Assembly: GCF_023091745.1 (NCBI RefSeq)
Contig: NC_068910.1
Location: 129,287,170-129,351,169, forward strand
Source: Budorcas taxicolor
Lineage: Eukaryota; Chordata; Mammalia; Artiodactyla; Bovidae
Reading direction: 5' to 3'
Length of the DNA stretch: 64,000 bases
Both the position numbers and the translations under genes were made by a program. The notes beneath the pieces were generated by a model that was given only the letters and a program-made list of their open reading frames with translations, was not told the DNA's origin and searched no databases. Of this stretch, positions 22,204-33,900 are shown in pieces; the stretch's first letter is position 1, and the number at the start of each line of letters is the position of its first letter.

Positions 22204-23826
22204 CTGAAAAGGAAACACATGAAAATATTTTTTAAAGGCTACCTGCTATTCATATTGACTAAGATACTTCTGAAATAACATTAAGCACTTCAAAAAGCAG
22301 GCCACAAATATGTTACTAAAAGGTAACATCCATATATTACTAAAAAGTATCACCAGTCGGACCATTGCTCTGCCGTAAGATAAATACAGAAATAGAAAAT
22401 AAGTGTTCAGAATCTTTTATTGCAATTTGAAAGAACAATTTTACAACCATGAATCTTGCAGTTAAAAGTAGGGCCTATATTTCCCTAAGTTTCACTTTTC
22501 TCATAATTCATTTTTATTGTATTGCATAAAACTACCAGTCTTCAATGAACTGAAAAATTTTTAAAGTGTTACCTCACTACAAATAGCTTTAGAAGGACTG
22601 GTTTATGTATGCAAGAGATATTTGAAATGAGTTGTTATTACCATAATTTTCTACAACTATAATAATAATCAACTTCTCATCAAACAAATAAGTAATGGGT
22701 ACAAAGAAAACTCTCACATGCCCTGTTTTCCAAAATGCAGTGAAAAATCTAAGTTAGCCCTATTAGAAGGGCTCAGTTGCTAGAGTTAAAATATGATATA
22801 CTAGAAGGTGTACAGTCCGGAAAATTTATAGATAACACAAATAATTTTTCCTTTGGGGAGTTTCAAAGTTATGCTTCAAGAAAATAAAACATTAAACAAT
22901 ATGACAACTTTCCCAACACAGCAACACAAACTTGAGGAGTACATATTAATATATATATATAAATAAAGACGTTAACTGTCAGAAATCTAGTTAACAAAGT
23001 CCAAAATATATAACACAGAAAAAGAATACCAAAATACTAGCTAAATGGACAGAAATATAAAATCTCTGTTAAAATGATGATTTAGAAGAGCTACAATCAT
23101 AAAGTACATACCTGGGAATTTGGAAGGTAAATGCTATTATGTTTAGAAAATAAGGCCAAAATAAAGGGGCTGGGGATGTATTATAGCCAAAAGGTCCAAT
23201 AAGCAGAACTGTCTTAGAGCAGAGTGGGCTCCAGCTCTTGGAAGATGACAGCACAAATAAACAAACATTCCTCTTCCCTAGAAACTTTCAGTAAACTTCA
23301 TGATGGTTCTAGCATGTTCTCTAAAAGGAAATAGGGAACTTAAGATGACTCTCCTTCTGACTCTTTAAACAGAGTACAAGAGCTGGGCTTATGTATACAG
23401 TGATACTTAAAATACTTTTTATAAAACATCAATCTTTCATTCCATTACTTGTTACATTTATAGCTGAAGCAATAAACAAAGAAACTCAAGACAGTACAGG
23501 ATACTCACTTTAACAAGGATAACACATAGTATCAGACTCTGAGTTCTGACTATTATAGATGACAGAAAATTTTACAAATTTCAAAACTGTCCATTTTCTA
23601 TTCCAATTGAGCTGTTTTTTGAAGTATGTCTATACTCTGTCAATTCACATCTAGGTAGCTACTTTTGTGGGAGAACTGCTACTAAGTTAAGACTCCTCTC
23701 AGATATTAAGATTGTTTTTTTAACATCGACGGATATATTAAAATAAGCTATTTTCCCAGACCCAGTAACCAAGGTAACAGAGAACTATTAAATTAAATTT
23801 CCATGTAATGGAATTTGTATTAAGAC
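22204..23826. other. Low-repeat intron 2 sequence next to exon 3
   Basis: 1.6 kb of AT-rich DNA with no recognised repeat or gene. It includes the acceptor approach for exon 3 (TGTTTCCTTTTCAG on the minus strand) and a (TA)n patch at 22949-22962. Confidence 0.6.
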
Positions 23827-23836
23827 TATGCATATA

Positions 23837-24052
23837 GGGCTTCCCCAGTGGCTAAGCAGTAAAGAATCCGCCTGCAATGCAGGAGATGCAAGAGACGTGG
23901 GTTCCATCCCTGGGTTGGGAAGATCCCCTGGTGGAGGGCACGGCAACCCACTAGAGTATTTTTGCCTGGAGAATCCCATGGACGGAGGAGCCTGGTGGGC
24001 TACAATCTAAAGGGTCACAGATAATTAGACACAACTGAAGTGACTGAGCGTG
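23837..24052 (+). mobile_element. Bov-tA SINE with 10-bp TSD
   Basis: GGGCTTCCCCAGTGGCTAAG head, GTTCCATCCCTGGGTTGGG, and tail ACACAACTGAAGTGACTGAG. TATGCATATA lies at 23827-23836 and 24053-24062. Confidence 0.95.
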
Positions 24053-24207
24053 TATGCATATACTATGTATATGATCCTTTATCCAAAAGAATATAACTGA
24101 AGAAAGTATAAGGACTCAAATATTTATCTACCCTTACTTCCTGTTCATATTCTACTATTTCTGAAAGGAGGCTTAAATTTTCTCATTTTACAATTGCACT
24201 CATCTCA

Positions 24208-25472
24208 CATGCTAGTCAAGTAATGCTCAAAATTATCCAAGCCAGGCTTCAGCAATAATGAACCATGAACTTCCAGATGTTCAAGCTGGTTTTAGAAAAG
24301 GCAGAGGAACCAGAGATCAAATTGCCAACATCCACTGGATCATGGAAAAAGCAAGCGAGTTCCAGAAAAACATCTATTTCCGCTTTATTGACTATGCCAA
24401 AGCCTTTGACTGTGTGGATCACAATAAACTGTGGAAAATTCTCCAAGAGATGGGAATACCAGACCACCTGACCTGCCTCTTGAGAAACCTGTATGCAGGT
24501 CAGGAAGCAACAGTTAGAACTGGACATGGAAGAACAGACTGGTTCCAAACAGGAAAAGGAGTACGTCAAGGCTGTATATTGTCACCCTGCTTATTTAACT
24601 AATATGCAGAGTACATCATGAGAAACGCTGGGCTGGAGGAAGCACAAGCTGGAATCAAGACTGCCGGAAGAAATATCAATAACCTCAGATATGCAGATGA
24701 CACCACCCTTATGGCAGAAAGTGAAAAACTAAAGAGCCTCTTGATGAAAGTGAAAGAGGAGAGTGAAAAAGTTGGCTTAAAGCTCAACATTCAGAAAACG
24801 AAGATCATGGCTTCCGGTCCCATCACTTCATGGCAAATAGATGGGGAAAGAGTGGAGACAGCGGCAGACTTTATTTTTCTGGGCTCGAAAATAACTGCAG
24901 ATGGTGACTGCAGCCTTGAAATTAACAGATGCTTGCTCCTTGGAAGGAAAGTTATGACCAACCTAGACAGCATATTAAAAATCAGAGACATTACTTTGCC
25001 AGCAAAGGTCCATCTAGTCAAAGCTACGGTTTTTCCAGTAGTCATGTATGGATGTGAGAGTTGGGCTATAAAGAAAGCTGAGTGCCAGAGAATTGATGCT
25101 TTTGAACTTTGGTGTTGGTGAAGACTCTTGAGAGTCCCTTGAACTGTGAGGAGATCCAACCAGTCCATCCTAAAGGAAATCAGTCCTGAATATTCACTGG
25201 AAGGATGGATGCTGAAGCTGAAAACTCCAATACTTTGGCTACCTTCTGTGAAGAACTGACTCATTTGAAAAGACCCTAATGCTGAGAAAGACTGAAGGCA
25301 GGAGGAGAAGGGGATGACAGAGGATGAGATGACTGGATGGCATCACCGACTCAATGGACATGAGTTTGAGTAAACTCTGGGAGTTGGTGATGGACAAGGA
25401 GGCCTGGCGTGCTGCAGTCCATGGGGTTGCAAAGAGTCGGACATGACTGAGCGACTGAACAGAACTGAACTG
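24208..25472 (+). mobile_element. BovB LINE, 5'-truncated, complete 3' end
   Basis: 1.26 kb of BovB from within the RT domain (CACATGCTAGTCAAGTAATG) to the usual 3' end (ACTGAGCGACTGAACAGAAC). It is the least interrupted BovB here, with no SINE inside, and carries a readable RT frame described separately. Confidence 0.96.
24258..25121 (+). pseudogene. BovB reverse transcriptase fragment, inactivated
   Basis: One continuous frame reads through BovB RT blocks: FRKGRGTRDQIANIHWIMEK, FIDYAKAFDCVDHNKLWKIL, QGCILSPCLFN, then NLRYADDTTLMAES with the YADD catalytic motif of the RTE clade, then LNIQKTKIMASGPITSW and YGCESW. A TAA at 24600-24602 breaks it where other copies read LFNLYAEY, and a TGA at 25119-25121 ends it where others read CWRRLL. 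Near 24721 the copy reads SEKLKS where other copies carry SEEELKS. The endonuclease domain is absent because the element is 5'-truncated, so no autonomous activity is possible. Confidence 0.93.
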
Positions 25473-25600
25473 AACTGTCCTCCATAGGCTGAAAGTTTCA
25501 TGAGGTTAAAAACTTTGCTATTCTTATTCACTGCCATATCCTTAATATTGCAAATGATGCTTGGCACAGAAAAGGTACACTATATTTATAGAATAACTTT
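25473..25600 (+). mobile_element. MIR or L2 3'-end remnant
   Basis: ATCCTTAATATTGCAAATGATGC followed by TTGGCACAGAAAAGGTACAC resembles the shared 3' end of L2 and MIR. It is too short to assign further. Confidence 0.5.
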
Positions 25601-25769
25601 TTTCTGTAGAATTAGTATGTCATCATACACTAATAAAGAATGACTCAGTAAAAAGTTAGGCTTGGGATAGTTGTATATTAAATGTATCTTAGGCATAAGC
25701 TTTGTCTAATATTGGCTTGATTAATACTTTAAAAATTGCTCTGTGAAATTTATCTTTTGGATCTTTTCA

Positions 25770-25816
25770 GTTCAGTTCAGTCACTCAGTCATGAAGTAAT
25801 GGGACCAGATGCCAGG
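25770..25816 (-). mobile_element. BovB micro-remnant with internal deletion
   Basis: AGTTCAGTTCAGTCACTCAGTC (the BovB 3' end, minus) is joined directly to ATGAAGTAATGGGACCAGATG, which in full copies lies several hundred bases further in. Confidence 0.85.
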
Positions 25817-26035
25817 GAGGAATAAACAATATATTTTCATGTAAAGTAAAAGGACAGATCATGATAGAGAGAAGGGGCTATTATTTTAGATAGGAAAGTC
25901 AGAGCAGATCTCACAAAGAAGGTTAAGATCTAAAGACAAATCTGAATCATATGAAGATGAGAACCATGTGAGGCTATGGGGGGGAAGCATTACAGTTATA
26001 GGGAACTTCAAACACAAATGCCCAGAGGTGGGCTT

Positions 26036-26218
26036 GAAAGTGAAAGTCGCTTAGTCGTGTCCGACTCTTTGCAACCCCTGGACTATACAGTCTATGGAAT
26101 TTTCTAGGCCAGAATACTGGAGTGGGTAGCCTTTCCCTTCTCCAGGGGCTCTTCCCAACCCAGGGACTGAACCCAGGTCTCCCGCATTGCAGGCAGATTC
26201 TTTACCAGCTGAGCCACA
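26036..26218 (-). mobile_element. Bov-tA SINE inserted in antisense L2
   Basis: Starts GAAAGTGAAAGTCGCTTAGTC and ends with the tRNA-like head GCAGATTCTTTACCAGCTGAGCC. Confidence 0.95.
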
Positions 26219-26663
26219 AGAGAAGACCAGAGGTGAACTTGGCATATTCAAAAATAGCTAGAAGAATAATGTGATTTCACCACTGAGTAAAGGAAGAGGC
26301 AGGAAACAAGTACGGAGAGATAGGCAGGACAGTATGTCATATTAATTCTAATGAAACTGAATTCTAAACTAAATGAAAGGAAAGCCAAAGCGGGCAAGCA
26401 AATGACATAATCTAATTTACCTTTTTAAATGATCATTTTAAAACTAAAAATAAATTTGGGGGAGAAAGTGGATCACAAGTTGTTTTTTGTTTGACAGTGG
26501 ATCAAGAGTTCTATTTGAAAACCTAATATTAGACATCCAAGTAACAATACTGAGGCTCAAGGTAGAAATCTGAGCTGGAAATCTGTGTCTAGGAGTCATT
26601 TGTATAAAGGGGACTCAAAGCAAGAGGACCTAATAACATCACCTAGGGAAGAAGTTTAGACAA

Positions 26664-26740
26664 ATACACACACACACACACTCATATATCTGTATCTCTC
26701 TGCCAACCTATCTATCCATCTATCCATCCATCCATAGGTA
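26664..26740. repeat. Compound microsatellite (AC)n ... (ATCC/ATCT)n
   Basis: (AC)8-9 at 26665-26682, then CTATCTATCCATC-type tetranucleotide units at 26706-26736. Confidence 0.9.
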
Positions 26741-27029
26741 TGAAAAGGAGTATATCAAGTGGAGCAATCGATAAAGTAGTATAAAAAACAAGAGGTTACC
26801 ATACAGGCCAAATGAAATAAGTTTTCAGAAAAAGGCACTGACCATTTATAGCAAAAGCTGCTAAATAAGAAATTAAGATGAAAACATAAGACAAATGGAT
26901 ATGGCAAATGCAGGATGTTAGTGACTCTTACAAGTGTGATTTCAGTGGTGATAAAAGTCTGACTAGAGTGAATTAAATTGGGGTTGGGAAGGAGACACAG
27001 TCAGAAGGTTCAAAAAGAAATGATTTTCA

Positions 27030-27959
27030 GCTCTAGCAGAATGAACAGATCAGCAAATTTGCTCCCAAAACACATATAAAAAGAACTGTATTGTAGAAAA
27101 CAATCATTTCAGGGCTCTGGAAACCAACCAAAAGCAACAACAAATCAAGAAGCATTTATTCAAGAAACATAGCTAAGATACTGGAGTTAAGACAGTGGGG
27201 TCCAGTGATCTTCTTGCTAGTGACCTCCCCTCTCAATCACCTCTCAGCTCAGCTACAGCTCTGCTACCCTGAGAATGCAACACCAGGTGGGGAAAATGAC
27301 AGACTGGCAGAACATTAAGGAATACAAAGGGAGATCTTGGAAATGAAAGAGGCTAAATAAAACTCTCTACATAGCCCTGTGCTGATTTACAGGCTGTGCA
27401 CACATGGGAGATCCAAGAGGGCCTTCAAGAAAGTAAATGCTGAAGCTGACTTAAAAACTGTCTGAATTTCAAATGTATTTCCCAACCCATGAACAGAATC
27501 ATCTAAGAAATGATGGAAGCTTTATAAATTCAAATTATTTGAACACAATCTCTAACCAATAACTGGCTGGTCACTAAGCAATGCAGACAAAGAGTCAAAT
27601 CCTAAGAAATCAGGCTAAAAAATGAAAACTTGAATAAAAATTTAACACAGATTTCAGGGGTTTCAAACTGGCAGAAAAAGAGTCTAGATTAGATGCAGGT
27701 AAATTGCAAAAAGAAAAAAAGGAAAAGAAAGAAAACTCCCAAAACAACAAGTTTCAGGAGGATAAAAAAAAAGTTAACAGAATCCAGAGTTCTACAATAT
27801 ATCATCTAAAAATTTTCACTGTCTAAAAAAATTGTAATACATGCAAATAATAGGGAAAGTTGATTTACACTCAAGTTAAAAAAGAAAAGGAGCCAATAGA
27901 CATTGACTCTGGGTAGACACAGCCATTGGATTTAGCAGACAAGAATAAAAAACTGTTAT
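27030..27959 (+). mobile_element. HAL1-like / old LINE-1 element, 5' part
   Basis: A non-coding 5' part (AGCTCAGCTACAGCTCTGCTACC, AGGAGATCTTGGAAATGAAAG-like at 27330) runs into degenerate sequence up to TGTTATTATG at 27961. The element resumes at 29295, since TATGTTCAAAGAAT occurs on both sides of the L1 between. Assignment to HAL1 rather than another old L1 is tentative. Confidence 0.65.
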
Positions 27960-27973
27960 TATGTTCAAAGAAT

Positions 27974-29280
27974 ATTAAGCTTCTCACCACTAGACTAGCC
28001 TTGACAATGAGTTTTTATATTTGACACCAAAAGCAAAGGCAATAAAAACAAAAGTAAGCAAATGGGACTATCTCAAATTAAAAAACTTCTGCAGAACAAA
28101 GGAAATCATCAACAAAATGAAAAGACAACCTATGAAATGGGATAAAACATTTGCAAATCATGTATTAGATAAGGGGTTAATATTCAAAATGTAAAGAACT
28201 CATACAACTTAATAGAAAAAAAACTTCAAATAATCTAATTTTAAAATGGTTAAAGGACTTGAACAGATATTTTCCCAAAAAAGACATACAGATGGCCAAC
28301 AATACATGAAAAGATGGCTTAACATCACTAATTATCAGGGAATGTGAATCAAAACCCCACCTGTTAGAATGGATATTATTAAAAAGGGGCAAGAAATAAC
28401 CAATGTTGGTGAGAATGTACAGAAAGAGAACCCTGGAAATGTACACTGATGCAGCACCTATAGAAAATAATAGTACACTGGTGGACGTACTATTGGTAGA
28501 AATGTACACTGGTGCAACCACTATGGAAAATAGTATGGAAGTTTCTCAAAGTACTAAAAATAGAACTATCATAGGATCCAGCAATTCCATTTCTGGGTAT
28601 ATATCCAAAGAAATTGAAATGACTAACTCACAGAGATACCCGTATTCCAAAGTGAACTGCAGTTATTATTTACAATAGCCAAGACATAGAAATAATCTAA
28701 GCATGCATCAACAATTGAGTGGATAAAGAAAATATGGTGTGTGTGCGCACACACATATATGTGTGAGAGAGAGGACTATGCCACAATTAAAAAGGATACC
28801 ATGCCACCTGCAGCAACATGGATGGATTTTGAGTGCATCATGCTAAATGAAATAAGTCATACAGAGAAAGACAAATATTGTATGATAACACTTAAATGTG
28901 GAATCTAAAAAAGCCCAACTCATATAAACAGACTAGAAAGGTGGATACCAGAGGCTGGAGATTGGGGAAAAGGGGGAGGTGATCGAAGAATATAAACTTC
29001 AAATTATAACAGAAACAAGTTCTGAGAATTTCATAGTATGGTGACTATAGTTAATAATTCTGTACTGTATATGTGAAGGCTGCTGAAATAGTAGACCTTA
29101 AATGTTCTCACTACAAAAAAGTAATAATTACAAGCTGTGATATGTTAGCAGATGCTATGATATTAATCATTTTGCAATACAAAACTGCATGGAATCAAAA
29201 TGTTAACCTTAAAGTTACACAATATTATACATCAATTATATCTCAATAAAGCTGAAAAAAATTAATATATACTAAATAAA
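27974..29280 (+). mobile_element. LINE-1 3' part inserted in HAL1-like element, 14-bp TSD
   Basis: 1.3 kb of an old L1, from CTAGACTAGCCTTGACAATG through the ORF2 C-terminus (GGCAATAAAAACAAAAGTAAGC, CAGATGGCCAACAATACATG) to a 3' UTR ending ATTATATCTCAATAAAGCTG. TATGTTCAAAGAAT is exactly repeated at 27960-27973 and 29281-29294. Confidence 0.92.
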
Positions 29281-29294
29281 TATGTTCAAAGAAT

Positions 29295-30300
29295 TAAAGA
29301 AATTGTCGATGACCACCTCACAACAAGTAGAAAATTTCAGTAAAGAAATATTAATATTGAAAACCTGGAAATACTACAGCTGAAAAGTGTAGTAACAGAA
29401 GTAAAGGATTCACTATGGGCTCATGATAAGATTTAAGGTAACATTTTAAAATATCACACCTACTGAACAATCTAGAAATATGTATAAAGTTAATCAAAAA
29501 AAGGCCTACCAAAAAATGGATACAGGCAATATCATCAGAAGAGAGAAAAAAAAGAAAATATATTTGAAGAAGTAATTGCTGATAAGTTACCAAATCTGAT
29601 GAAAAGCACTAATCTACTGAACCATAAAGCTTAATGAACTCCCAATAGGATAAATACAAAAAGATTCACACTGAGGAACACCCCTTTTGAACTGAAACCA
29701 CAAAGGAAAAATAATGAAAGCAATAACAAAAAATGATTCATCATATACATGCGGAAAACAATATAATTAACAGCAGACTAATCATCAGCTTAACAGAGGG
29801 GAAAAAAGCAGTAAAATTTAAAAAAATTCAAAATGCAGAAAGAAAAAAAAAGCTGTCAACCAAGAATGCTATATACAGAAAAATTACTCTTCAAATAGGA
29901 AAAGATTTTTTTTTTAATTTCAGGCTAAAAGAAAAAGACACCAGAAGGTATTTCAAATACACAAGCACAAACAGGACCACTAGAAATGGTAAATATAAAT
30001 GGGAAAACAGAAAAGATTATACGTTTTCTCATTTCATCAAAGACACAAACTGTATAAAACAATTATGATGATAGTGTGTTATTATGCTTGTAACAGAAAT
30101 ATGACAATAATAGCAGGAAGGAGAGAAGAGAAAATGAAGCTATATTGGAAAAAAAAGTACTATATTACTCTGGAATTAAGTCAGTAACTAACCAGAAGCT
30201 GACTGTAATACATTGAAATGTACATTGCAATTCCTAAAGCAGCCACTAAGAAAATAATTATTTTAATATTAAAAATCAACACTGGACCCCAAATGGTACA
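29295..30300 (+). mobile_element. HAL1-like / old LINE-1 element, 3' part
   Basis: Continuation of the element interrupted at 27959: AGTTAAATTAC-type degraded ORF1-like sequence, ACAGCAGACTAATCATCAGC, then CTGTCAACCAAGAATGCTATATAC at 29853. The frames are broken. Confidence 0.65.
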
Positions 30301-30367
30301 CTAAAAAAGTTGTTCAACACAAAAGGAGGAAATAAATGAGAATGGAGGAACAAGAACAACGTGAGAG

Positions 30368-30556
30368 GACTTCCCTGGCGGTGCAGTGGATAAGAATCTC
30401 CCTGCCATGCAGGAAGAAGCCACTGCAACGAGAAGCAACGAGAAGGCTACTGCAACAAAGAGTAGCCTTGCTTGCTGCAACTAGAGAAAGCCCGCCCAGA
30501 GCAACAAAGACCCAGCACAGCCAAACATAAATAAATAAATAAATAATTTTTAAAAA
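30368..30556 (+). mobile_element. CHR-type (cetartiodactyl tRNA-derived) SINE
   Basis: GACTTCCCTGGCGGTGCAGTGG, ATCTCCCTGCCATGCAGG, then GCCACTGCAACGAG units and a (AAAT)n tail at 30524-30545. It lacks the BovA body. Confidence 0.88.
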
Positions 30557-30919
30557 TAGATGAGAGATACAGAAAACAAAAAGCAATATGGCAGGGGCAA
30601 TTTCTTTCTATTTTTTTTGGAGGCTAATTACTTTACAATACTGTATTGGTTTTGCCATACATTGACATGAATCCACCACGGGTGTACTTATGTTTCCCAT
30701 CCTGAACCCCCATCCCCATCCCATCCCTCTGGGTCATCCCAGTGCACCAGCCCCAAGCACCATGTCTCATGCATCGAACCTGGACTGGCAATCCATTTCA
30801 CATATGATAGTATACATGTTTCAATGCCATTCTCCCAAACCATCCCACCCTTGCTCTCTCCCACAGTCCAAAAAACTGTTCTATACATCTGTGTCTCTTT
30901 TGGTGTCTCGGATACAGGG

Positions 30920-33900
30920 TTATCGTTACCATCTTTCTAAATGCCATATATATGCGTTATTCTTTCTGGCTTACTTCACTCTGTATAATAGGCTCCAGTT
31001 TCATCCACCTCATTAGAACTGATTCAAATGCATTCTTTTTAATGGCTGAGTAATATTCCATTGTGTGTATGTACCACAGCTTTCTTTCGTCTGCTGATGG
31101 ACATCTAGGTTGCTTCCATGTCCTGGCTATTATAAACAGTGTTGCGATGAACATCGGGGTACACGTGTCTCTTCTGATTCTGGTTTCCTCAGTGTATATG
31201 CCCAGCAGTGGGACTGCTGGGTCACATGGCAGCTGTATTTCCAGTTTTTTTTTAAAAATCTCCACACTGTTCTCCATAGTGGTTGTACTAGTTTACATTC
31301 CCACAAACAGTGTAAGAGTGTTCCCTTTTCTCCACATCCTCTCCAGCATTTACTGCTTGTAAACTTTTGGATAGCAGCCATTCTGACTGGCGTGAAATGG
31401 TACTTGATTGTGCTTCTGATTTGCATTCCTCTAATAATGAGTGATGTGAGCATCTTTTCATGTGTTTGTTAGCCATCTGCATGTCTTCTTTGGAGAAATG
31501 TTGGTTTAGTTCTTTGGCCCATTTTTTGATTGGGTCATTTATTTTTCTGGAATTGAGCTGCAGGAGCTTGTATATTTTTCAGATTAATTTTTTGTCAGGT
31601 GCTTTGTTGGCTATTATTCTCTCCCATTCTGAAGACTGTCTTTTCACCTTGCTTATAGTTTCCTTTGTTGTGCAAAAGCTTTTAATTTTAATTAGGTCCC
31701 TTTTGTTTATTTTTGCTTTTATTCCCAATATTCTGAGAGGTGGGTCATAGAGGATCCTGCTGTGATTTATGTCAGAGAGTGTTTTGCCTATTGTTTCCTC
31801 TAATAGTTTTAGTTTCTGGCCTTATGTTTAGATCTTTAATCCATTATGAGTTTATTTTTGTGTATGGTGTTAGAAAGTGTTCTAGTTTCATTTTTTTACA
31901 AGTCCTTGACCAGTTTTCCCAGCACCACTTGTTAAAAAGATTGTCTTTTCTCCATTGTATATTCTTGCCTTCTTTGTTGAAGATAAGGTGTCCACAGGTG
32001 CGTGGATTTATCTCTGGGCTTTCTATTTTGTTCCATTGAGCTATACTTCTGTCTTTGTGCCAGTACCATACTGTCTTGATGACTGTGGCTTTGTAGGAGA
32101 GCCTGAAGTCAAGCAGGTTGATTCCTCCTGTTCCAATCTTCTTTCTCAAGAATGCTTTGGCTGTTCGAGGTTTTTTGTATTTCCATACAAATTCTGAAAT
32201 TATTTGTTTTAGCTCTGTGAAAAATACCATTGGTAGCTTGATAAGGATTGCATTGAATCTACAGATTGCTTTCGGCAGTATAGTCATTTTCACTATATTG
32301 ATTCTTCAGATCTATGAACACGGTATATTTCTCCATCTATTTGTGTCCTCTTTGATTTCTTTCATCAGTGTTTTACAGTTTTCTATATATAGGTCTTTTG
32401 TTTCTTTAGGGAGATAAATTCCTAAATATTTTATTCTTTTCATTGCAATGGTGAATGGAATTGTTTCCTTAATTTCTCTGTTTTCTGTTAGTGTATAGGA
32501 ATGCAAGGGATTTCTGTGTGTTGATTTTATATCCTGCAACTTTACTATATTCATTGATTAGCTCTAGTAATTTTCTGGTGGAGTCCTTAGGGTTTTCTAT
32601 GTATAGGATCACGTCATCTGCAAACAGAGTTTTACTTCTTTTCCAGTCTGGATTCCTTTTATTTCTTTTTCTGCTCTGATTGCTGTGGCCAAAACTTCCA
32701 AAACTATGTTGAATAGTAGTGGTGAGAGTGGGCACCCTTGTCTTGTTCCTGACTTCAGAGGAATGCTTTCAATTTTTCACCACTGAGGATAATGCTTGCT
32801 GTGGGTTTATCATATGTGGCTTTTATTATATTATATTCTTTCTATTCCTGCTTTCTGAAGGGTTTTTTTTTTAAATCATAAATGGATGTTGAATTTTGTC
32901 AATGGCTTTCTCTGCATCTATTGAGACAGTCATACAGCTTTAATTTTTCAATTTGTTAATGTGGTGTATTACATTGATTGATTTGCAGATATTGAAGAAT
33001 CCTTGCATCCTTGGGATTAAGCGCACTTGGTCATGATGTATCGTCTTTCTAATATGTTGTTGGCTTCTGTTTGCTAGAATTTTGTTAAGGATTTTTGCAT
33101 CTATGTTCATCAGTGATATTGGCCTGTAGTTTTCTTTTTTTGTGGCATCTTTGTCAAGTTTTGGTATTAGGGTGATGGTGGCCTCGTAGAATGAGTTTGG
33201 AAGTTTGGTATTAGCTCTTCTCTAAATTTTTGGTAGAATTCAGCTGTGAAGCCATCTGGACCTGGGCTTTTGTTTGCTTGGAAGATTTCTGATTGAAAGT
33301 GAAGTCGCTCAGTCGTGTCTGACTCTTTGCGACCCAGTGGACTGTAGCCCACCATGCTCCTCTGTCCATGGGATTTTCCAGGCAAGAGTACTGGAGTGGG
33401 TTGCCATTTCCTTCTCCAGAGGATGTTCCCGACCCAGGGATCAAACCCAGGTCTCCCACACTGTAAGCAAGACGCTTTACCGTCTGGGCCACCAGGGAAG
33501 TCCTGGTTACAGTTTCAATTTATGTGCTTGTGATGGGTCTGTTAAGATTTTTCATTTCTTCCTGGTTCAGTTTTGGAAAGTTGTACTTTTCTAAGAATTT
33601 GTCCATTTCTTCCAAGTTGTCCATTTTATTGGCATATAGTTGCTGATAGTAGTCTCTTATGATCCTTTGTATTTCTGTGTTGTCTGTTGTGATCTCTTCA
33701 TTTTCATTTCTAATTTTGTTGATTTGATTTTTCTCCCTTTGTTTCTTGATGAGTCTGGCTAATGGTTTGTCAATTTTATTTAACTTCTCAAAGAACCAGC
33801 TTTTGGCTTTGTTGATTTTTGCTATGGTCTCTTTTGTTTCTTTTCCATTTATTTCTGCCCTAATTTTTAAGATTTCTTTCCTTCTACTAACACTGGGGTT

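Larger units (their letters stand above)
25820..27000 (-). mobile_element. L2 LINE, antisense, interrupted by a SINE
   Basis: Reverse-complement L2: ACCTAATATTAGACATCCAAG, GTAGAAATCTGAGCTGGAAATC and AGGAGTCATTTGTATAAAGG (26520-26610) match the antisense of the L2 coding region. A SINE (26036-26218) and a microsatellite (26664-26740) interrupt it. Confidence 0.75.
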
